DNA of 64,000 nucleotides. Source: Otis tarda (Eukaryota; Chordata; Aves; Otidiformes; Otididae). Below the pieces are notes generated by a model. It saw nothing but the letters and a program-made list of their open reading frames with translations. It was not told the origin of the DNA and did not search any database. Within the stretch, counting starts at the first letter, position 1. Every line of letters starts with the position of its first letter. The translations under genes and the position numbers were made by a program. Location of the stretch: the NCBI GenBank assembly GCA_026413225.1, contig CM048558.1, positions 1-64,000 on the forward strand. Reading direction: 5' to 3'. This document shows, one piece after another, positions 12,001-25,100 of this stretch.

Positions 12001-15000
12001 GGCATTGCCAATGGCCCCTGAGGAGCAGCAAGAGCTTGAGTGTCTGGGCACGTTTGGTGTGGGAGCAATCGTCAGACGTTCAGACGCGTGGCTTTTTTTT
12101 CAGAGAGCCGCCCGGTGCAGCTGGTAAATGTCGAAGCCCTGTTCGTCAGGGAAAGCCTGGAGCCCCAATGTCTGTGCTGCTGTAGTTGACTGCCAATGGC
12201 CGCTGAGAGCAGCAAGAGCTGAGGATGGGGGAGGCACTTTTGGTGTGGGAGCAATCGTCCGACGTTCGGTGATTTTTTGGGTGTCTTTTTCAGGGGGCTC
12301 ATGTGCAGCTGGTGGTAACTTCGAAGCCCGAGCCAGGGAAAGACCGGAGTCCCAAGGTTCAAAGGTAGGTGCGCTGGGAGTGTCCGCTGAGGAGCAGCAA
12401 GAGCCATGCTGGCACTTTTGGTGTGGGAGCAATAGTACGACGTTCGTGATTTTTCGGGGTTTTTTTCAGTGAGCACCCTGCATCTGGTGGTAAACATCGG
12501 TCGCCTGTCTTAGGGAAAGCCCGGATGTCCCTAGGTCTGTGGGAATGTGGGATGTGTTGCCAATGGCCCCTGAGGAGCAGCAAGAGCTTGAGTGTGTGGC
12601 ACTTTTGCTGTGAGCAATGGTCCGACAACAGAGTTTTCGGTTATTTTTTTCAGTGGGCGCCCACGTGCAGCTGGTGTGAACGCTCTAAGCCCCTGTTTGT
12701 CAGGGAAAGCCCGGAGCCCCAATGTCTGTGCGATGTAGGTGCATGCCAATGGCTGCTGAGAAGCAGCAAGAGCTGAGTGGCTGGCCCTTTTGGTGTGGGA
12801 GCAATGGTCCGACGTTCGTAATTTTTCGGAGTTCTTTTTCAGGGGGCGCCCACGTTGCAGCTGGTGGGGAAACGCTAAGCCCTGTTTCAGAGAAAGAGCC
12901 GGAGTCCCCACAGTGCGGCTGCAGAGCTTGGGGAGTGGTTGCCGAGGAGCACCAAGAGCTTGAGTGGCTGGCACTCCTTGGTGTGGGAGCAATGGTCCAA
13001 TGCTTAGGATTTTTCGTGGTATTTTTTTCAGGGAGCGCCCACATGTGCAGCTGGTGGTAAATGTCGAAGCCCTGTTCGTCAGGGAAAGCCCATGGCGGAG
13101 CCCCAATGTTTGTGCTGCTGTAGGTGCGCTGCCAATGGCCGCTGAGGAGCAGCAAGAGCTTGAGTGGCTGGGCACTTTTGGTGTGGGAGCAAAGTGGTCC
13201 GACGTTCCTGATTTTTCGGTGGTTGTTTTTCAGGGGGTTTGGTGAGCAGGGGCCGTGGTAAACTCAAGCCCTTGTTCGTCAGGGAAAGCCCAGAGCCCCA
13301 ATGTTTGTGCTGGGTTGCAGGCGCTGCCAATGGCCGCTGAGGAGCAGCAAGAGCTGAGTGGCTGGCACTTTTGTGGGGTTAACGTCCATTTCCGGATTTT
13401 TGGGTTTTAGGGTGCCGACGTGAAGCTGGTGGTAAACGCCGAAGCCCTGTTGGTCAGGAGTCTCGGAGCCCCAATGTCTGTATGCTGTAGGTGGTGGCAA
13501 GCAATGGCCGCTGAGGAGCAAGGGGCAGAGCTTTGAGTGGCTGGAATTTTTGGTGGGTTAAATCTCTGTCCCACGTCAGATTTTTCGGGGTTTTTTTCTC
13601 ACTGCGCCACATGCAGCTGGTGGTAAACGTCAAGCCTCGTGGTGCCAGGGAACTGCAGCCTCTGCCTGTCTGGTGGGTGCTGTAGGTGCGCTGCCAATGG
13701 CCGGTGCCAGAGGAAGGGCAAGAGCTGAGTGGCTGGCACTTTTGGTGTGAAGGGTTCATTGGGATGCTTTATTTTCGGGGTGTTTTTTCAGTGGGCGACC
13801 AGGTGCAGCTGGTGGTAAAAGTCGAAGCCCTGTTTGTGAGGGAAAGCCCGGAGTCCCAAAGTCTGTGGCTAGATGCGTTACCTAATGCAGCTTTGAGGAG
13901 TAGCAAGAGCTTGAGTGTCTGGCACTTTTGGTGTGGGAGCAATGGTCCGTGTCAGCCAGATTTTTGGGGTTTTTTTTCAGGGGCGCCCACGTGCAGCTGG
14001 TGGTAAACGTCGAAGCCCTGTTCGTCAGGGAAAGCCCGGAGCCCCAATGTCTGTGCTGCTGTAGGTGCGACTGCCAATGTGGCTCAGGAGCAGCAAGAGC
14101 TTGGAGTGGCTAGTACTTTTGGTGGGAGCAATGGTCCGACTGTGAGTTTTCGGTTATTTTTTTCAGTGGCTCACGTGCAGCTGGTGGTGAACGTCGAAGC
14201 CCTGTTCGCTGTGGGAAAGCCCGGAGTCCCCAAGGTCTGTGGGAATGTAGATGTGCTGCCACGGCCCTGAGGAGCAGCAGAGCTGAGTGTCTGCACTTTT
14301 GTGTGGGATCACGGCGGTCCGACTTTCGTGAGTTTTTGGATATTTTTTTCAGTGGGCGCCCACGTGCAGCTGGTGGTAAACGTCGAAGCCCTGTTCGTCA
14401 GGGAAGCCCGGAGCCCCGGGCCGTCGGTGCTGTAGTGTGCGCTGCCACGGCTACGGAGGAGCTGCAAGAGCTATGGCTGGCACTTTTGGTGTATAGCTGG
14501 TCCCACGTTCAAGATTTTTTGTTTTTTTCAGGGGCGCCCATGTGCAGCTGGTGGTAAACATCAAGCCCTCTGTTTCAAAAGCACAGCTACCTGTCCGACG
14601 TTTGTGATTTTTCGGTATTTTTTTCAGGGGGCGCCCATGTGCAGTTGGTGGTAAAATGTCGAAGCCCTGTTCGTCAAGGAAAGCCTGGAGCCCCAAATGT
14701 TGCCTGTGCCGTAGGTGCTGCCAATGGCCCCTGAGGAGCAGCAAGAGCTTGAGTGGCTGGCAATTCTTTGTGTGGGAGCAATGGCCCGACGTTCGTGATT
14801 TTTCGGTGTTGTTTTTCAGGGGCGCCCAGGTGTAGCTGGTGGTAAACTTCGAAGCCCTGTTCGTCAGAAAGCCCTGGAGCTCCAATGTCTGGGCTAAGCG
14901 AGGTGCGCTGCCACTATTTTCCGCTGAGGAGCAGCAAGAGCTTGAGTGGCTGGCACTTTTGGTGTGGGAGCAATGGTCCGACGTTCGTGATTTTTCGGGG

Positions 15001-16500
15001 TTTTTTTTTAAAAGGGGGGCACCCTGGTGCAGTTCGTGGTAAACGTCGAAGCCCTGTTCGTTAGGGAAAGCCCGGAGCCCCAATGTCTGTGCTGCTGTAG
15101 GTGCGTGCTGCCAATGGCCGCTGAGGAGCAGCAAGAGCTTGGAAAGGGCTGGGTACCCTTGGTGGGAGCACGTCCACGTTCGTGATTTATTGGTTTTATT
15201 TAGTTTGCAGCAGCTCGTGGTAAATGTCGAAGTCCTGTTTGTGAGGTAGCCTGGAGCTCTGCAGCTGTCTGTGCTTGGCGGGGAAAGGCCGTCAATGGCC
15301 GCTGAGGAGCAAGAGCTTGAGTGGCTGGCACTTTTGGTGTGGGAGCAATGGTCTGCGACGTTCGTGAATTTTCGGGGTTTTTTTCAGTGAGCACCCTGGC
15401 ATCTGGTAAACGTCGAAGCCCATTTTTTGTCAGGGGAAAGCCTGGAGCCCCAATGTCCGTGGTGCGATTGGGGACTGTCAATGGCTGCTGAGGAGCAGCA
15501 AGAGCTTGAGGCTGGCACTTTTGGTGGGAGCAATGTCCGACTCTCTTTGATTTTTCAAGTTGTTTTTCAGGGGGCGCCATTGCAGCTGGTGGTAAACGTT
15601 CGAAGCCCTGTTTGTCAGGGAAAGCCCGGAGCCCCAATGTCCGTGGTGCGATTGGTGGACTGTCAATGGCTGCTGAGGAGCAGCAAGAGCTTGAGTGGCT
15701 GGCACTTTTGGTGTGGGAGCAATGTCCGAATTTTCTTGATTTTTCGGGGTTGTTTTTCAGGGGGCGCCCATTTGTAGCTGGTGATAAATGTCGAAGCCCT
15801 GTTTGTCAGGAAAGCCCGGAGTCCCAAGGTCTGTTCTGCTGTAGATGCGCTGCCAATGGCCGCTGAGGAGCAGCAAGAGCTGAGTGGCTGGCACTTTTGG
15901 TGTGGGAGAAATCGTCCGACGTTTGTGATTTTTCGATGATGCTTTTTTTTGAGGGGGAGCCCTGGTGCAGCTGGTGGTAGCGTCGAAGCCCTGTTCGTCA
16001 GGGGAAGCCCGGAGCCCCAATGTCTGTGGTGCGGCAGGTGCACTGTCAATGGCCGCTTGAGGCAGCAGGAAGAGCTCGAGTGGCTGGCAACTTTTGGCGT
16101 GGGAGCAATGGTCCGACTTTTGTGATTTTTTTCGATGCTTATTTTTCAGTGGGCGCTGACGTTCAGCTGGTGGTAAACGCTCGAAGCCCTGTTCGTCAGG
16201 GGAAAGCCCGGAGCCCCAATGTCTGCGGTGCTGCTGTAGGTGCTGCTGCCAATGGCCGCTGAGGAGCAGCAAGAGCTTGAGTGGCTGGCACTTCTGCGGT
16301 GTGGGAGCAATGGTCCGAAGTTCGTGATTTTTCGGGTATTTTTTTTTTCAGGCGAGCGCCACGTGCAGCTGGTGGTAAACGCTCGAAGCCCTGTTCGTCA
16401 GGGAAAGCCCGGGAGCCCCAATGTCTCTGGTCAAGTAGGTGGACTGCAAATGTCCGCTGAGGAGCAGCAAGAGCTTGGAGTGGCTGGGGCACTCTTTGGT
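1..16500 (+). repeat. Satellite array, type A monomers, indel-rich section
   Basis: Continuous head-to-tail copies of a monomer of about 190 bp. Each copy carries in order a T-run ending in CAG, a GGGCGCCC block, CACGTGCAGCTG, GGTAAACGTCGAAGCCCTG, CAGGGAAAGCCCGGAGC, CCAATGGCCGCTGAGGAG, GGCACTTTTGGTGTGGGAG and TCCGACGTTCGTGA. Unlike the array beyond 16.5 kb, almost every copy has 1-10 nt insertions or deletions, such as CTTCC for CCC or CGCTCG for CGTCG. Losses are worst between about 8.1 and 15.7 kb. Poly-T runs reach about 17 nt near 6,945 and there is a G-run near 2,627. I see no gene. Long antisense open frames exist but are satellite by-products. Confidence 0.95.
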
Positions 16501-19500
16501 GTGGGAGCAATCGTCTGACGTTCGTGATTTTTCAGGGTTTTTCTTCCAGGAGCCCCCTGGTGCAGCTGGTGGTAAACGTCGAAGCCCTGTTCGTCAGGGA
16601 AAGCCCGGAGCCCCAATGACTGTGCTGCTATAGGTGCGCTGCCAATGGCCGCTGAGGAGCAGCAAGAGCTTGAGTGGCTGGCACTTTTGGTGTGGGAGCA
16701 ATTGTCCGACGTTCGTGATTTTTTGGGTTTTTTTCAGGGAGCGCCACGTGCAGCTGGTGGTAAACGTCGAAGCCCTGTTCGTCAGGGAAAGCACGGAGCC
16801 CCAATGTCTGTGCTGCTGTAGGTGCACTGCCAATGGCCGCTGAGGAGCAGCAAGAGCTTGAGTGGCTGGCACTTTTGGTGTGGGAGCAATGGTCCGACGT
16901 TCGTGATTTTTCGGGGTTTTTTTTCAGTGAGCGCCCTGGTGCAGCTGGTGGTAAATGTCGAAGCCCTGTTCGTCAGGGAAAGCCCGGAGCCCCAGTGTCT
17001 GTGCTGCTGTAGGTGCGCTGCCAATGGCCGCTGAGGAGCAGCAAGAGCTTGAGTGGCTGGCACTTTTGGTGTGGGAGCAATCGTCCGACGTTCGTGATTT
17101 TTCGGGGTTTTTTTTTCAGGGGGCGCCCACGTGCAGCTGGTGGTAAATGTCGAAGCCCTGTTCGTCAGGGAAAGCCCGGAGCCCCAATGTCTCTGGTGCT
17201 GTAGGTGGACTGCCAATGGCCGCTGAGGAGCAGCAAGAGCTTGAGTGGCTGGCACTACTGGTGTGGGAGCAATCGTCCGACGTTCGTAATTTTTCGGGGT
17301 TGTTTTTCAGTGGCGCCCTGGTGCAGCTGGTGGTAAACGTCGAAGCCCTGTTCGTAAGGGAAAGCCCGGAGCCCCAATGTCTGTGCTGCTGTAGGTGCAC
17401 TGCCAATGGCTGCTGAGGAGCAGCAAGAGCTTGAGTGGCTGGCACTTTTGGTGTGGGAGCAATGGTCCGACGTTCGTGATTTTTCGGGGTTTTTTTTCAG
17501 GGGCGCCCACCTGCAGCTGGTGGTAAATGTCGAAGCCCTGTTCGTCAGGGAAAGCCCGGAGCCCAAGCATCTGTGCTGCTGTAGGTGCGCTGCCAATGGC
17601 CGCTGAGGAGCAGCAAGAGCTTGAGTGGCTGGCACTTTTGGTGTGGGAGCAATCGTCCGACGTTCGTGATTTTTTGGGGCTTTTTTTCAGTGGGCGCCCA
17701 GGTGCAGCTGGTGGTAAACATCGAAGCCCTGTTCGTCAGGGAAAGCCTGAGCCCCAGTGTCTGTGCTGCTGTAGGTGCGCTGCCAATGGCTGCTGAGGAG
17801 CAGCAAGAGCTTGAGTGGCTGGCACTTTTGGTGTGGGAGCAATGGTCCGACGTTCGTGATTTTTGGGGTTTTTTTTCAGGGAGCGCCCTGGTGCAGCTGG
17901 TGGTAAACTGTCGAAGCCCTGTTCGTCAGGGAAAGCCCGGAGCCCCAATGTCTGTGCTGCTGTAGGTGCGCTGCCAATGGCCGCTGAGGAGCAGCAAGAG
18001 CTTGAGTGGCTGGCACTTTTGGTGTGGGAGCAATGGTCCGACGTTCGTGATTTTTCGGGTTTTTTTTTCAGTCAGCTCCCACGTGCAGCTGGTGGTAAAC
18101 GTCGAAGCCCTGTTCGTCAGGGCAAGCCCGGAGCCCCAATATCTCTGCTGCAGTAGGTGGACTGCGAATGTGCGCTGAGGAGCAACAGGAGCTTGAGTGG
18201 CTTGCACTTTTGGTGTGGGAGCAATCGTCCGAAGTTCGTGATTTTTAGGGTTTTTTTTCACTGGGCGCCCTGGTGCAGCTGGTGGTAAACGACGAAGCCC
18301 TGTCCGTCAGGGAAATCCCGGTGCCTCAATGTCTGTGCTGCTGTAGGTGTGCTGCCAATGGCCGCTGAGGAGCAGCAAGAGATTGAGTGTCTGGCACTTT
18401 TGGTGTGGGAGCAATCCTCCGACGTTCGTGATTTTTCGGGGTTTATTTTTCAGTGGGCGCTGACGTTCAGAAGGTGGTAAACCTCGAAGCCCTGTTCGTC
18501 AGGGAAAGCCCGGAGCCCCAATGTCTGTGCTGCTGTAGGTGCGCTGCCAATGGCCGCTGAGGAGCAGCAACAGCTTGACTGGCTGGCACTTTCGTGTGGG
18601 AGCAAAGGTCCGACGTTCCTGATTTTTCGGGGTTTTTTTTCAGGGGGCGCCCACGTGCAGCTGCTGGTAAACGTCGAAGCCCTGTTCGTCAGGGAAAGCC
18701 CAGAGCCCCAATGTCTGTTCTGCTGTAGGTGTGCTGCCAATGGCCGCTGAGGAGCAGCAAGAGCTTGAGTGTCTGGCACTTTTGGTGTGGGAGCAATGCT
18801 CCGACGTTCGTGATTTAAAGGGTTTTTTTTTCAGGCAGCGCCCACGTGCAGCTGGTGGTAAACGTCGAAGCCCTGTTCGTCAGGGAAAGCCCGGAGCCCC
18901 ACTGTCTGTGCTGCTGTAGGTGCGCTGCCAATGGCCACTGAGGAGCAGCAAGAGCTCCAGTGGCTGGCACTTTCGTGTGGGAGCAATGGTCCGACGTTCG
19001 TGATTTTTCGGGGTTTTTTTATCAGGGGGCCCCCTGGTGCAGTTCGTGGTAAACGTCGAAGCCCTGTTCGTCAGGGAAAGCCCGGAGCCCCAGTGTCTGT
19101 GCTGCTGTAGGTGCGCTGCCAATGGCCACTGAGGAGCAGCAAGAGATTGAGTGTCTGGCACTTTTGGTGTGGGAGCAATCCTCCGACGTTCGTGATTTTT
19201 CGGGGTTTATTTTTCAGTGGGCGCTGACGTTCAGAAGGTGGTAAACCTCGAAGCCCTGTTCGTCAGGGAAAGCCCGGAGCCCCAATGTCTGTGCTGTTGT
19301 AGGTGTGTTGCCATTGGCCGCTGAGGAGCATCAAGAGCTTGAGTGGCTGGCACTTTTGGTGTGGGAGCAATGGTCCGACGTTCGTGATTTTTCGGGGTTT
19401 TTATTCAGGGAGCGTCCTGGTGCAGTTGGTGGTAAACGTCGAAGCCCTGTTTGTCAGGGAAAGCCCGGAGCCCCAAAGTCTCTGGTGCAGAAGGTGGAAT

Positions 19501-21349
19501 GCCAATGGCCACTGAGGAGCAGCAAGAGCTTGAGTGGCTGGCACTTTTGGTGTGGGAGCAATCTTCTGACGTTCGTGATTTTTCGGGGTTTTTTTTTCAG
19601 GGAGCTCCCTGGTGCAGCTGGTGGTAAACGTCGAAGCCCTATTCGTCAGGGAAAGCCCGGAGCCCCAATATCTCTGCTGCTGTAGGTGCGCTGCCAATGG
19701 CCACTGAGGAGCAGGAAGAGCTTGAGTGGCTGGCACTTTTATTGTGGGAGCAACGGTCCGACGTTCGTGATATTTCGGGGTTTTTTATCAGGGAGCGCCC
19801 TGGTGCAGTTGGTGGTAAACGTCGAAGACCTGTTCGTCAGGGAAAGCCCGGAGCCCCAATGTCTGTGCTGCTGTAGGTGCGCTGCCAATGGCCGCTGAGG
19901 AGCAGCAAGAGCTTGAGTGGCTGGCACTTTCGTGTGTGAGCAACGGTCCGACGTTCCTGATTTTTCGGGGTTTTTTTTCAGGGTGCGCCCACGTGCAGCT
20001 GGTGGTAAATGTCGAAGCCCTGTCTGTCAGGGAAAGCCCGGAGCCCCAATGTCTGTGCTGCTGTAGGTGCGCTGCCAATGGCCACTGAGGAGCAGCAAGA
20101 GCTTGAGTGGCTGGCACTTTTGGTATGGGAGCAATGGTCCGATGTTCGTGATTTTTCCGGGTTATTTTCACGGGGCGCCCACGTGCAGCTGGTGGTAAAC
20201 GTCGAAGCACTGTTCGTCAGGGAAAGCTCGGAGCCCCAAAGTCTCTGGTGCAGAAGGTGGAATGCCAATGGCCACAGAGGAGCAGCAAGAGCTTGAGTGG
20301 CTGGCACTACTGATGTGGGAGGAATCGTCCGACGTTCGTAATTTTTCGGGGATTTTTTTCAGTGTGGGCCCACGTGCAGATGGTGGTAAACGTCGAAGCC
20401 CTGTTCGTCAGGGAAAGCCCGGAGCCCCAATGTCTGTGCTGCTGTAGGTGCGCTGCCAATGGCCGCTTAGGAACAGCAAGAGCTTGAGTGGCTGGCACTT
20501 TTATTGTGGGAGTAATGGTCCGACGTTCGTGATATTTCGGGGTTTTTTATCAGGGGGCGCCCTGCTGCAGTTGCTGGTAAATGTCGAAGACCTGTTCGTC
20601 AGGTAAAGCCCGGAGCCCAAGCATCTGTGCTGCTGTAGGTGCGCTGCCAATGGCCACTGAGGAGCAGCAAGAGCTTGAGTGGCTGGCACTTTTGGTATGG
20701 GAGCAATGGTCCGATGTTCGTGATTTTTCCGGGTTATTTTCAGGGGGCGCCCAGGTGCAGCTGGTGGTAAACGTCGAAGCCCTGTCCGTCAGGGAAAGCC
20801 CGGAGCCCCAATGTCTGTTCTGCTGTAGGTGTGCTGCCAATGGCCGCTGAGGAGCAGCAAGAGCTTGAGTGGCTGGCACTTTTGGTGTGGGAGCCATCGT
20901 CCAACGTTCGTGATTTTTTGGGGGTTTTTTTTAAGTGGGCGACCTGGTGCAGCTCATGGTAAACGTCGAAGCCCTGTTTGTCAGGGAAAGCCTGGAGCCG
21001 CAACATCTGTGCTGCTGTAGGTGCGCTGCGGAGCAGCAAGAGCTTGAGTGGCTGGCACTTTTGGTGTTGGAGCAATCTTCCGTTTTTCGTGATTTTTCGG
21101 GTTTTTATTTCAGTGGGCGCTCACGTGCAGCTGGTGGTAAACGTCGAAGCCCTGTTCGTCAGGGAAAGCCCGGAGCCCCAAGGTCTGTGCTGCTGTAGGT
21201 GCACTGCCAATGGCCGCTGAGGAGCAGCAAGAGCTTCAGTGGCTGGCACTTTCGTCTGGGAGCAACGGTCCGACGTTCGTGATTTTTCGGGATTTTTTTT
21301 CAGGGGGCGCCCTGGGGCAGCTCGCGGTAAACGTCGAAGCCCTGTTCAT

Positions 21350-22175
21350 CCCGGAAAGCCCGGAGCCCCAATGTCTGTGCTGCTGTAGGTGCACTGCCAT
21401 TGGCCGCTGAGGAGCAGCAAGAGCTTGAGTGGCTGGCACTTTCGTGTGGGAGCAACGGTCCGACGTTCGTGATTTTTCGGGGTTGTTTTTCAGGGGGCGC
21501 CCACGTGCAGCTGGTTGTAAACCTCGAAGCCCTGTTCGTCAGGGAAAGCTCGGAGCCCAATGTCTGTGGTGCTGTAGGTGCGCTGCCAATGGCTGCTGAG
21601 GAGCATCAAGAGCTTGAGTGGCTGGCACTTTTGGTGTGGGAGGAATGGTCCGACGATCGTGATTTTTCAGGGTTTTTTTTCAGGGAGCTCCCTGGTGCAG
21701 CTGGTGGAAAACGTCGAAGCCCTTTTCGTCAGGGAAAGCCCGGAGCCCCAGCCTCTGTGCTGCTGTAGGTGCGCTGCCAATGGCTACTGAGGAGCACCAA
21801 GAGCTTGAGTGGCTGGCACTTTTGGTGTGGGAGCAATCATCCGACTTTCGTGATTTTTCGGGGCTTTTTTTCAGGGGGCGCCCACGTGCAGCTGGTGGTA
21901 AACATCGAAGCCCTGTTCGTCAGGGAAAGCCCGGAGCCCCATTGTCTGTGCTGCTGGAGGTGCGCTGCCAATGGCCGCTGAGGAGCAGTAAGAGCTTGAG
22001 TGGCTGGCACTTTTGGTGTGGGAGCAGTGGTCCGACGTTCGTGATTTTTCAGGGTTTTTTTTCTAACGGCGCACTGGTGCATCTGGTGGTAAACGTCGAA
22101 GCCCTGTTCGTCAAGGAAAGCCCGGAGCCACAATGTCTGTGCTGCTGTAGGTGTGCTGCCAATGGCCGCTGAGGA
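21350..22175 (+). repeat. Higher-order repeat block, copy 1 (28-monomer spacing)
   Basis: About 4.3 consecutive monomers share a string of private variants with 26,700-27,525, at an exact offset of 5,350 bp (28 x 191). Shared diagnostic variants include CACTGCCATTGGCC, GGAGCATCAAGAGC, GACGATCGTGATTTTTCAGG, CCATTGTCTGTGCTGCTGG and TTTTCTAACGGCGCACTGG. Similarity drops to the general monomer level on both sides. Confidence 0.88.
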
Positions 22176-25100
22176 GCAGCAAGAGCTTGAGTGGCTGGAA
22201 CTTTTGGTGTGGGAGCAATCGTCCGACGTTCGTGATTTTTCGGGGTTTTTTTTCAGGGGCCGTCGACCTGCAGCTCATGGTAAATGTCGAAGCCCTGTTC
22301 GTCAGGGAAAGCCCAGAGCACCAATGTCTGTGCTGCTGTAGGTGCACTGCCAATGGCCGCTGAGGAGCAGCAAGAGCTCGAGTGGCTGGCACTTTCGGTG
22401 TGGGAGCAATGGTCCGATGTTCGTGAATTTTCGAGGTTTTTTTTTCAGGGGCGCCCAGGTGTAGCTGGTGCTAAACGTTGAAGCCCTGTTCGTCAGGTAA
22501 AGCCCGGAGCCCCAATGTCTGTGCTACCGTAGGTGCACTTCCAATGGCCGCTGAGGAGCAGCAAGAGCTTGACTGGCTGGCACTTTTGGTGTGGGAGCAA
22601 TGGTCCGACGTTCGTGATTTTTCGGGGTTTTTTTTCAGGGGCGGTCCACCTGCAGCTGGTGGTAAATGTCGAAGCCCTGTTCGTCAGGGAAAGCCCGGAG
22701 CCGCAGTGTCTGTGCTGCTGTAGGTGCGCTGCAAATGGCCGCTGAGGAGCAGCAAGAGCTTGAGTGGCTGGCACTTTTGGTGTGGGAGCAATGGTCCGAC
22801 GTTCGTGATTTTTCGGGGTTTTATTGTCAAGGGGTGGCCTGGTCCATCTGGTGGTAAATGTCGAAGCCCTGTTCGTCAGGGAAAGCCCGGAGCCCCAATG
22901 TCTCTGCTGCTGTAGGTGCGCTGCCAATGGCCACAGAGGAGCAGCAAGAGCTTGAGTGGCTGGCACTTTTGGTGTGGGAGCAATGGTCCGACGTTCGTGA
23001 TTTTTCGGGGTTTTTTTTTCAGGGTGCGCCCTGGTGCAGCTCGTGGTAAACGTTGAAGCCCTGTTCGTCAGAGAAAGCCCGGAGCCCCAATGTCTGTGCT
23101 GCTGTAGGTGCACTGCCAATGGCCGCTGAGGAGCAGCAAGAGCTTGAGTGGCTGGCACTTTTGGTGTGGGAGCAATCGTCCGACGTTCGTGATTTTTCGG
23201 GGCTTTATTTTCAGGGTGCGCCCTGGTGCAGCTCGTTGTAAATATCGAAGCCCTGTTCGTCAGAGAAAGCCTGGAGCCCCAGTGTCTGTGGTGCTGTAGG
23301 TGCGCTGCCAATGGCCGCTGAGGAGCAGCAAGAGCTTGAGTGCCCAGCACTTTTGGTGTGGGAGCAATGGTCCGACGTTCGTGATTTTCGGGGATTTTTT
23401 TTGGGGTCGCCCTGGTGCAGCTGGTGGTAAACGTCGAAGCCCTTTTCGTCAGGCAATGCCCGGAGCCCCAATGTCTGTGCTGCTGTAGGTGCGCTGCCAA
23501 TGGCCGCTGAGGAGCAACAGGAGCTTGACTGGCTGGCACTTTTGGTGTGGGAGCAATGGTCCGAAGTTCGTGATTTTTCGGGGGTGTTTTTCAGTGGGGG
23601 CTCACGTGCAGGTGTTGATAAACTTCGAAGGCCTGTTCGTCAGGGAAAACCCGGAGCCCCAATGTTTGTGGTGCTGTAGGTGCGCTGCCAATGGCCCCTG
23701 AGGAGCAGCAAGAGCTTGAGTGGCTGGCACTTTTAGTGTGGGAGCAATGGTCCGACATTCGTGATTTTTTGGGGTTTTTTTTTTCGGTTTCCCACGTGCA
23801 GCTGGTGGTAAACTTCGAAGCCCTGTTCGTCAGGGAAAGCTTGGAGCCCAATGTCTGTGCTGCTGTAGGTGAGCTGCCAATGGCCGCTGAGGAGCAGCAA
23901 GAGCTTGAGTGGCTGGCACTTCTGGTGTGGGAGCAATCGTCCGATGTTCGTGATTTTTCGGGGTTTTTTTTCAGTGGGCGCCCACGTGCAGCTCGTGGTA
24001 AACTTGGAAGACCTGTTTGTCAGGGCAAGCCCGGAGACCCAATGTCTGTGCTGCTGTAGGTGCGCTGCTAATGGCCGCTGAGGAGCAGCAAGAGCTTGAG
24101 TGGCTGGCACTTCTGGTGTGGGAGCAACGGTCCGACGTTCGTGATTTTTCGGGGCTTTTTTTTGGGGGGCGTCCTGGTGCAGGTCGCGGTAAACTTCGAA
24201 GCCCTGTTCGTCAGGGAAATCCCGGAGCCCCAATGTCTGTGGTGCTGTAGGTGTGCTGCCAATGGCCGCTTAGGAGCAGCAAGAGCTTGAGTGGCTGGCA
24301 CTTTTGGTGTGGGAGCAATGGTCCGACGTTCGTGATTTTTCAGGTTTTTTTTCCAGGGAGCTACCTGGTGCAGCTGGTGGTAAACGTCGAAGCCCTTTTC
24401 GTCAGGGAATGCCCGGAGCCCCAATGTCTGTGCTGCTGTAGGTGCGCTGCCAATGGCCACTGAGGAGCATCAAGAGCTTGAGTGTCTGGCACTTTTGGTG
24501 TGGGAGCAATAGTCCGACGTTCGTGATTTTTCGGGTTTTTTTTTCAGGCAGCTCCCTGTTGCAGCTGGTGGTAAACGTAGAAGCCCTGTTCGTCAGGGAA
24601 AGCCCGGAGCCCCAGTGTCTGTGCTGCTGTAGGTGTGCTGCCAATGGCCACTAAGGAGCAGCAATAGCTTGAGTGTCTGGCACTTTTGGTGTGGGAGCAA
24701 TGGTTCGACATTCGTGATTTTTAGGGGTTTTATTTCCAGAGGGCGCACATGTGCAGCTGGTGGTAAACGTCGAAGCCCTGTTCGTCAGGGAAAGCCCGGA
24801 GCCCCAATGTCTGTGCTACTGTAGGTGCACTTCCAACGGCCGCTGAGGAGCAGCAAGAGCTTGACTGGCTGGCACTTTTGGTGTGGGAGCAATTGTCCGA
24901 CATTCGTGATTTTTCGGGGTTTTTTTTTCAGGGTGCGCCCTGGTGCAGCTGGTGGTAAACGTTGAAGCCCTGTTCGTCAGGTAAAGCCCGGAGCCCCAAT
25001 GTCTGTGCTACTGTAGGTGCACTTCCAATGGCCGCTGAGGAGCAGCAAGAGCTTGACTGGCTGGCAGTTTTGGTGTGGGAGCAATGGTCCGACGTTCGTG

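Noticed and set aside
22493..23539. 348-codon antisense open frame
   Set aside because: Same cause: low stop density of the satellite antisense strand, no start context, domain or codon pattern of a gene.
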